64,000 bases of DNA from Candidatus Rubrimentiphilum sp. (GTDB taxonomy: Bacteria > Vulcanimicrobiota > Vulcanimicrobiia > Vulcanimicrobiales > Vulcanimicrobiaceae), in contig DASTDE010000001.1 in the NCBI GenBank assembly GCA_035710515.1, positions 434,001-498,000 of the forward strand, in the 5' to 3' direction. Below are positions 59,087-64,000 of this stretch, piece after piece. The translations under genes and the position numbers were made by a program. Position 1 is the first letter of the stretch. The number at the start of each line of letters is the position of its first letter. Under the pieces are notes generated by a model. The model searched no databases. It saw nothing but the letters and a program-made list of their open reading frames with translations, and had not been told where the DNA came from.

Positions 59087-59994
59087 GCGCGAAAGGCCGG
59101 GTTCGCTCCGAGAATGCTATGCGACAGCGTCATGAGATAGAAGAGCGCGAACAGTGTGGCCAGGTACCAAAGCGCTACGCGCACGCGCGCCGCGGACGTC
59201 ATAGCGGCGAAGCGAGGATCCACGTGACCGCGCCAGGCGGAGATCGCGCTCGGAATCGCGAGCAGTCCGAAAATAATGACGAAGAATAAGGATATGTGCA
59301 GCGTAATCGCGAGCACGATGAATACGACAAATCCGCCAATCCACAAGAGCGGCGAGAGCGCGCCGGCGATGCGGCCTCCGTCGAACGGCAGCACGGGAAT
59401 CATGTTGAAGAGATTGAGGAACGCGCCGACGTACGCGGCCATGTACCAAAACGAGCTATGAAACTCGTATCCGAAGCCGAAGCAGACTGCGGCGGCGCCC
59501 AAGCCCGTGAGCGGACCCGCCAGCGCGATATAAGCATCGTGTTCGAGGTTGTCCGGTACGCCGCCGACCGTATAGGCGCCGAAAAAGGGAACGAACATGG
59601 GCAATCGTGCCGGTAGACCGTACCCGCGGATGGTCACGTAATGCCCGAACTCGTGCACCGCGAGCATCAATATAAAAACAAGGGCGAACTTCCAGCCCCA
59701 GAAAAGCGCGTAAAACCAGAGCGAGACAAAAAGCGATCCGCCGAACTTCAAAAGTATGAACAGTGCCTTAAAGTTGAAAAGCACGAGCAGCAGAGATTTG
59801 AATTTTAAGAGTAGCGCGCCGATGCCGAGCCCTGCCGCCCCGATGCCTTCGGCCGTTTTTTTGGCGCGTTCTTTTTTGGCGTCGGGCGGAAGATATTCGC
59901 CCTCGTGAACGTCGTATGCCCGGTTCTCCGGACGTTCGGCGCTAAAGCCGGAGGCCCACGGGTTCTTGGGCGGCTCTTTCCGATCGTCGCTCAC
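59083..59994 (-). CDS. Site-2 protease family intramembrane metalloprotease (M50)
   Basis: A 303-aa membrane protease. The zinc site is AVHEFGHYVTI (HExxH) near residue 125, and the second motif is LPFDGGRIAGAL near 215 (family NPDG-like, here FDGG). Four to six membrane helices; a cytoplasmic Pro/Glu-rich N-terminus precedes them. Members process membrane anti-sigma factors or other substrates; none of its substrates can be named. The start is a GTG at 59994 six bases after AAGGA; longer frames overlap the divergent NDH-2 gene. Confidence 0.88.
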   Translation of the reverse strand: MSDDRKEPPKNPWASGFSAERPENRAYDVHEGEYLPPDAKKERAKKTAEGIGAAGLGIGALLLKFKSLLLVLFNFKALFILLKFGGSLFVSLWFYALFWGWKFALVFILMLAVHEFGHYVTIRGYGLPARLPMFVPFFGAYTVGGVPDNLEHDAYIALAGPLTGLGAAAVCFGFGYEFHSSFWYMAAYVGAFLNLFNMIPVLPFDGGRIAGALSPLLWIGGFVVFIVLAITLHISLFFVIIFGLLAIPSAISAWRGHVDPRFAAMTSAARVRVALWYLATLFALFYLMTLSHSILGANPAFRA

Positions 59995-60045
59995 GCCCGG
60001 TCCTTCTGAAACCGTAGGGCAAATGCATCTTGTTAGCGGAACACA

Positions 60046-61365
60046 TTGCACGTGACGCGGATCGTTATTCTGGGCGGAGGCTTTGCCGCCGTCGGCGTTG
60101 CCCAACGATTGGAGCGCATCTTGCGGCCTGGCGAAGCCGAAGTGACGCTGATCAGCCGCGAGAATTTTTCGCTGTTTACGCCGATGCTGCCCGAAGTGAG
60201 TTCGGGCGCACTCGACACGCGTCACATCGTGACGCCTATTCGCGCGCAGCTACGCAAGACGCATTTCATTCTGGCGGACGTGACCGGGCTCGACATGAAC
60301 TCGCGCGAGGTACTGTACACGCACACCTTGACCGGCGTTGCGGAACGGCTACGCTACGATCAACTCGTGATTACGACGGGAGCCTCGACCTCGACATTCG
60401 GCTTGCCCGGGGTTGCGGAGCGAGTCTTCGCACTCAAGACGTTGGAAGACGCCGCGATCCTGCGCAACCGCTTCATGTGGCTGCTCGAGCTTGCCGATGA
60501 CGCCCCGGAAGAAGAGCGCAAGAAGCTGCTGACGCTCGTGGTTGTCGGTGGCGGATTTACGGGCGTCGAGACCGCGGGCGAGATGGTCGAATTATTTCGC
60601 AACGTTGAGCGGTTCTATCCGAACGTGCGGCGCAGCGACGTGCGCATCGTGCTGGTCGAAGGCGGCAAGACGCTGCTGCCGGGTCTGCCCGCGCGCATGG
60701 GATCGTACGCGGAAAGCTTTCTGCGCAGCCGCGGGGTAGAAGTCTTGACGGGCGACGGCGTACGCGGCGCGGATGACGACGGCATCGAGCTTGCTGGCGG
60801 CAAGCGCATCGAAACGCGTACGATCGTGTGGAGCGCGGGCATCAAGCCGCGCGTGCTCGCCGGCAGCGAACGCCTGGCGCGCGCGAAAAGCGGCGCGATC
60901 CTCACCGCAGCGGACATGAGTGTTCCCGATCATCGCGGAATTTGGGCTTGCGGCGACTGCGCTGCGATTCCGGATGGCAGCGGCGGATTTTTCCCGCCGA
61001 CGGCCCAGCACGCTATTCGTGAAGGCCCTTTGCTTGCCGACAACCTGGTCGCGGCAATGCACGGGCGGCCAACGCGACCATTTCATTACGCGTCACTGGG
61101 CATGATGGCCTCACTGGGCGCGCGCAAAGCGGTCGCGCAGCTGCCTGGAAATCACGTGCTGACGGGCTTTCTGGCGTGGTTCTTGTGGCGCACGTACTAT
61201 TTGGCGCGCTTGCCCGGCTTGGACCGCAAGTTGCGCGTGGCGTTCGACTGGACGCTTGAACTGCTCTTTCCGCGCGACATCTCCGAACTGCGCGTCTACA
61301 CCCGGCGCGCTCAGTCCAGCGCGGCGGCGGACGCGGGGCTTATAGCGCGCGACGAGAATCTGTGA
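60046..61365 (+). CDS. ndh: Type II NADH:quinone dehydrogenase (NDH-2)
   Basis: A 439-aa FAD-dependent, non-proton-pumping NADH dehydrogenase. FAD motif IVILGGGFAAVGVAQRLE, FTPMLPEVSSGALDTRHIV (typical NDH-2), NADH motif LVVVGGGFTGVETAGEMVEL near residue 165, and the second FAD motif GIWACGDCAAIP near 300. AQHAIREGPLLADNL contributes to the quinone site. The C-terminal amphipathic part (FLAWFLWRTYYLARLPG) attaches it to the membrane. The start may be the TTG at 60046 or the GTG at 60052. Overlaps the next gene by four bases. Confidence 0.92.
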   Translation: MHVTRIVILGGGFAAVGVAQRLERILRPGEAEVTLISRENFSLFTPMLPEVSSGALDTRHIVTPIRAQLRKTHFILADVTGLDMNSREVLYTHTLTGVAERLRYDQLVITTGASTSTFGLPGVAERVFALKTLEDAAILRNRFMWLLELADDAPEEERKKLLTLVVVGGGFTGVETAGEMVELFRNVERFYPNVRRSDVRIVLVEGGKTLLPGLPARMGSYAESFLRSRGVEVLTGDGVRGADDDGIELAGGKRIETRTIVWSAGIKPRVLAGSERLARAKSGAILTAADMSVPDHRGIWACGDCAAIPDGSGGFFPPTAQHAIREGPLLADNLVAAMHGRPTRPFHYASLGMMASLGARKAVAQLPGNHVLTGFLAWFLWRTYYLARLPGLDRKLRVAFDWTLELLFPRDISELRVYTRRAQSSAAADAGLIARDENL

Positions 61366-62765
61366 GCGTGGAACTGAAGGAGCCGATCGGGCAGCTGATT
61401 CGCGACCCGCGCGAGTTTACGAAGCAGCTGACGTTCCCGAATCCGTCCGAGATCCGGATTTACGACGAGACGCTGCGCGATGGCGAGCAGATGCCGGGCG
61501 TCTGCTATACGCCCGAACAGAAACGCGAGATCGCCAAGCACTTGGCGGACATCGGCGTCCACATCATGAGCGTCGGGTTCCCGGCGGCCTCCGAAGGTGA
61601 CCGCAAGACGCTGCAACTCGTGATGGAATCCAAACGGCGCGGTGAATTGGGCAACGTCGAGATCGTCGTCATGTGCCGTAGCAATCCCAAGGACATCGAC
61701 GTTACCGCCAAGACGCTGGAAGACGTCGGCATTTCGCCTTCGGATGTAACATTCTTTATCTTTACGAGCGGCAGCGATCTCCATCTGAAGTACAAGATCG
61801 GCAAGACGTTGCTCCGGCTTGAAGGGCGCGATGAAAGCGAGTGGCTGGATTTGCCGCTCGAATTCTACCGCGAAGCGAACATCAAACTGCAGTGCGATGC
61901 CATCAAATATGCGCGCAGCCGCGGCGTCACCAGCATCGAGTTTGGCGCGGAGGACGGCAGCCGGGGCGATGTTGACTACTTCATCCGGTATTTCAAGCGC
62001 AGCCTCGAAGCGGGCGGTGACCGCCCGGCATGGCCCGACACCGTCGGCTGTCTAACGCCTGAAGCGGCGCGCTGGTACTGCTCGCGCATCGTCGCGGCGA
62101 TGCCGGCAGGTTTGCCGATGGTTTGTCATTTTCACAACGATTACGGATTGGGCACGATCAACGCGATCACCGCAGTCGGATGCGGCTTCAAAGTGGTTTC
62201 GGTAACTGCCAACGGTTACGGCGAACGTGCCGGTAATGTAAAACTGCACGAATTCGTCACCGCGCTCAACGTCCTGTACGGGGTCGAAATCCCGGGCTTC
62301 AAATACGACAAGCTGCGCGACCTCGCTCGCTTCATGGAGCGCATGAGCGGCGTGCCGATGCAGCAGCACGAACCGATCGTCGGCTCCAAAGTCTTCGCGC
62401 ACGAGTCCGGGATCCACACACATGCGATGCTGATCGACCGGCGCATGTACGAGGCTGTGCCCGCGAACTTGGTCGGCGGCGAGATCTCGTGGATCTTTGG
62501 AAAGCATTCGGGCGTTGCGCTAGTGGAAGATACGCTGCGCAAGCATGCCGCCGAACTGGCGAAGCGCGGAGTCGAGCCTACTCCCGGGCTGGCGCAGCGC
62601 GTCACCGAGGAGATCAAGCGGTTGCGCGAAGAGCGCGCCGCCAGCAGCAAGAGCGAAGAAACGATAGCGGCCTATGAGAAGGCGATGGGAGAACTTTCGC
62701 TGGACGAATCGGACGTGGTTGAGATTGCGACCGCGCTCGCCCAGGCCTCGCCTGTAGCCCACTGA
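61362..62765 (+). CDS. LeuA-family (2-isopropylmalate/homocitrate synthase-like) acyltransferase
   Basis: A 467-aa HMGL-like TIM-barrel enzyme condensing an acyl-CoA with a 2-oxoacid. Signatures: IYDETLRDGEQMPGVCYTP, GVTSIEFGAEDGSRGDVDYF, VCHFHNDYGLGTINAITAVG (metal-binding His pair), NGYGERAGNVKLHEF. It is shorter than LeuA and lacks the C-terminal LeuA allosteric domain, ending instead with a helical segment (RVTEEIKRLREERA). Could be a homocitrate or re-type citrate synthase; the substrate is not settled by the sequence. Starts with GTG overlapping the ndh stop. Confidence 0.85.
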   Translation: MSVELKEPIGQLIRDPREFTKQLTFPNPSEIRIYDETLRDGEQMPGVCYTPEQKREIAKHLADIGVHIMSVGFPAASEGDRKTLQLVMESKRRGELGNVEIVVMCRSNPKDIDVTAKTLEDVGISPSDVTFFIFTSGSDLHLKYKIGKTLLRLEGRDESEWLDLPLEFYREANIKLQCDAIKYARSRGVTSIEFGAEDGSRGDVDYFIRYFKRSLEAGGDRPAWPDTVGCLTPEAARWYCSRIVAAMPAGLPMVCHFHNDYGLGTINAITAVGCGFKVVSVTANGYGERAGNVKLHEFVTALNVLYGVEIPGFKYDKLRDLARFMERMSGVPMQQHEPIVGSKVFAHESGIHTHAMLIDRRMYEAVPANLVGGEISWIFGKHSGVALVEDTLRKHAAELAKRGVEPTPGLAQRVTEEIKRLREERAASSKSEETIAAYEKAMGELSLDESDVVEIATALAQASPVAH

Positions 62766-62777
62766 GCCATTAGAGCG

Positions 62778-63851
62778 TCACTGGCAGGGATTGCGCCCGG
62801 AATTCGCGGCGGCCGCAAGCCGAACTGAAGTAGCCGCGATCTGCGGACCCTGCGCGCCGATCGAAAAGTTGCCGGTGACTAATACCGTTTGGCCGTAGAG
62901 TGAGGGCGTCGGTAACACGCCGTGCGGAAGTAGCAACTGCGCGATTGTGTTTCCTTGCGCATCCTGCAAGACGTACGAACCGCACATTCCGCCGATGACG
63001 CCGAGAAACGAGGCCTGAACCGTTTTTTGCGGCTGGACGGAGAAAGTGAACGAACCGTTTTTGTGGGCCGGGATGTCGTCCGCATAGTCGAGCTTCGCGA
63101 CGATGTTCGCAAATCCGGAAGTCGGCGGCGTCCACGAAAGCGCGACCGTATCGCTGTCCCCGGGGATGAGCGGCTTCACCCGCTCCGATGCTATCGTTTG
63201 TCCTCCGGCGGTGACCATCACGTTCGCTCCGGTAGCCGGAAACGATCCGCGGTTCTCGATGCGCACGAGAATAGCCGAAGGTATTCCCGCGACAGGGTCG
63301 CCGTCCACGCTGATTGACGCAACCGCGAGATCGTGAATCGGCATTCCCCCGGAAACCGTTCCAAGCGTGAAATTCGCGATGGGCGAAAATATCGTTGCGG
63401 TGCCGCCGTTTATCGCGCGAACGCGCCAGTGATACGGACCGCCCGGCAGCGGGACTCCGGCCGGTTGCAACGCGGTGAAGCCGGAACCGGGAACGTTGAG
63501 ATTCGAAAACCCGTAGGCAATGCCCGGAACAACGACGTCCACGAGCACGTGCGAACGAACGTCGAAGCGATCCGAAATCTGCAGCTCGTAACGCGTCGCA
63601 CCGTTTACCGGCGTCCACAGAAAGCTGAACGGCGGATTTGCCTGCAGTCCGGCCATAATCGGATAGATCGGTGAAGGTGGAGCGATGCCGCGCGGCAACG
63701 GGCGCGGCGACGGCGTCGGAGTAGGAATTGGCGTTGGCGAGGGAGTCGGCGTTGGCCTGACTTGCGCAACGGCATTGGCGGTGCACGCCGCGAGCATCGC
63801 TGCGACAAGGACTGCCCGCTGTACGAACTTAGAACTGTGTTCCAAGCGCAA
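62778..63851 (-). CDS. Exported protein with fibronectin/CARDB-like domains
   Basis: A 357-aa secreted protein. Signal peptide (AVLVAAMLAACTANAVAQ), a PTPTPSPTPIPTPTP linker, then FLWTPVNGATRYELQISD (FnIII-like, residues 70-160), followed by a CARDB-like domain (LAVASISVDGDPVAGIPSAI, LSWTPPTSGFANIVAKLDY) and a final beta module (VIGGMCGSYVLQDAQGNTI). Probably an adhesive or scaffold protein of the envelope. The start is a TTG at 63851, overlapping the previous outer-membrane gene by 23 bases; a second TTG lies two codons downstream. Confidence 0.75.
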   Translation of the reverse strand: MRLEHSSKFVQRAVLVAAMLAACTANAVAQVRPTPTPSPTPIPTPTPSPRPLPRGIAPPSPIYPIMAGLQANPPFSFLWTPVNGATRYELQISDRFDVRSHVLVDVVVPGIAYGFSNLNVPGSGFTALQPAGVPLPGGPYHWRVRAINGGTATIFSPIANFTLGTVSGGMPIHDLAVASISVDGDPVAGIPSAILVRIENRGSFPATGANVMVTAGGQTIASERVKPLIPGDSDTVALSWTPPTSGFANIVAKLDYADDIPAHKNGSFTFSVQPQKTVQASFLGVIGGMCGSYVLQDAQGNTIAQLLLPHGVLPTPSLYGQTVLVTGNFSIGAQGPQIAATSVRLAAAANSGRNPCQ

Positions 63852-64000
63852 TATTCCCCGTCGATGCCGGAAACTGTCCGTTAATTTTCGTCATCGAAAA
63901 CTTCAATGCCAGGTGGCTCGGCAGATTGAACTGGATTCCCTCATTCAGCGATAGTGTTTGTGGTGGCGCATCGCCGGTTCCCGGCTGCATTGCTGAATTC
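63829..64000 (-). CDS. C-terminus of an outer-membrane beta-barrel protein (partial, runs off window end)
   Basis: The minus-strand frame is open from the window edge to TAA at 63829-63831 and gives 56 residues: an NEGIQFNLPSHLALKFSM strand followed by GNIALGTQF, ending in Phe. Alternating strands and a terminal aromatic are the usual beta-signal for insertion into the outer membrane. It is translationally linked to the following CARDB-like gene. Family cannot be named from this fragment. Confidence 0.65.
   Translation of the reverse strand, partial: NSAMQPGTGDAPPQTLSLNEGIQFNLPSHLALKFSMTKINGQFPASTGNIALGTQF

Noticed and set aside
1-64000. tRNA, rRNA, prophage or insertion sequence
   Set aside because: No cloverleaf-compatible segment, rRNA core motif, integrase, transposase or phage structural gene was recognised by reading; a tRNAscan and Infernal run would be needed to be certain.

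Overview
The window reads as chromosomal DNA of a GC-rich diderm bacterium. It has a TolC-type outer membrane factor, a membrane-fusion adaptor, beta-barrel C-termini ending in Phe, many secreted proteins and lipoproteins, and a copper-amine-oxidase-like stalk domain protein. Genes are tightly packed with many ATGA/GTGA overlaps, and GTG and TTG starts are common. The mix (SUF with SufR, GH125, orphan peptide-binding lipoproteins, secreted TonB-C-like proteins, EF-G-like GTPase) would fit a deep-branching lineage such as Candidatus Eremiobacterota (WPS-2). That placement is an inference from gene content, not shown by any marker gene here. No tRNA, rRNA, CRISPR array, prophage or insertion sequence was seen.

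Layout. 1-2596: 2-oxoacid dehydrogenase E1 beta (partial) and two tandem E1 alpha genes. 2660-4293: two secreted TonB-C-like proteins. 4300-13690: redox and housekeeping genes (flavoprotein reductase, SixA, beta-CASP nuclease, LOG, ETF-QO, ThiS/ThiG, methyltransferase, RCK potassium channel). 13718-14134: a PrxQ/Bcp-type peroxiredoxin whose catalytic Cys codon is an in-frame TGA followed by a SECIS-like hairpin. 14687-21038: leftward run pcp, PHP phosphoesterase, EF-G-like GTPase, peptide-binding lipoprotein, pyrE. 21252-22632: ECF sigma factor followed by a gene fusing an anti-sigma zinc finger to an O6-alkylguanine-DNA alkyltransferase. 22783-27402: hypothetical and secreted proteins and a GH125 mannosidase. 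27403-32224: sufCDSU diverging from sufR and a NifU/IscU-like scaffold. 32238-35396: thpR and three more members of the secreted TonB-C-like family. 35536-42261: MBL hydrolase, flavin reductase, O-methyltransferase, folD, thioredoxin-like protein, TldD/TldE. 42271-48279: phosphodiester glycosidase, beta-propeller, nitrilase and two small secreted paralogues. 48349-49725: stalk-domain beta-barrel protein with a possibly structured leader. 50470-57717: efflux adaptor and TolC, a double AsnC/siroheme-decarboxylase-like protein, two peptide-binding lipoproteins. 57665-64000: GT87-like membrane protein, site-2 protease, NDH-2, LeuA-family synthase, a secreted CARDB-like protein and the end of an outer-membrane protein.

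Most notable: (i) the candidate selenocysteine peroxiredoxin; (ii) the ECF sigma / zinc-finger-alkyltransferase pair, which could be a self-contained DNA-alkylation sensor built from an anti-sigma factor; (iii) a five-member family of secreted four-cysteine proteins with a TonB-like C-terminus; (iv) SufR control sequences, with a near-perfect inverted repeat lying between two back-to-back sigma70-like promoters, next to a SUF operon without SufB; (v) a dispersed intergenic element with constant flanks and a palindromic core that changes between copies. No gene-free stretch exceeds about 300 bases; the intergenic gaps hold the repeats and control elements listed.
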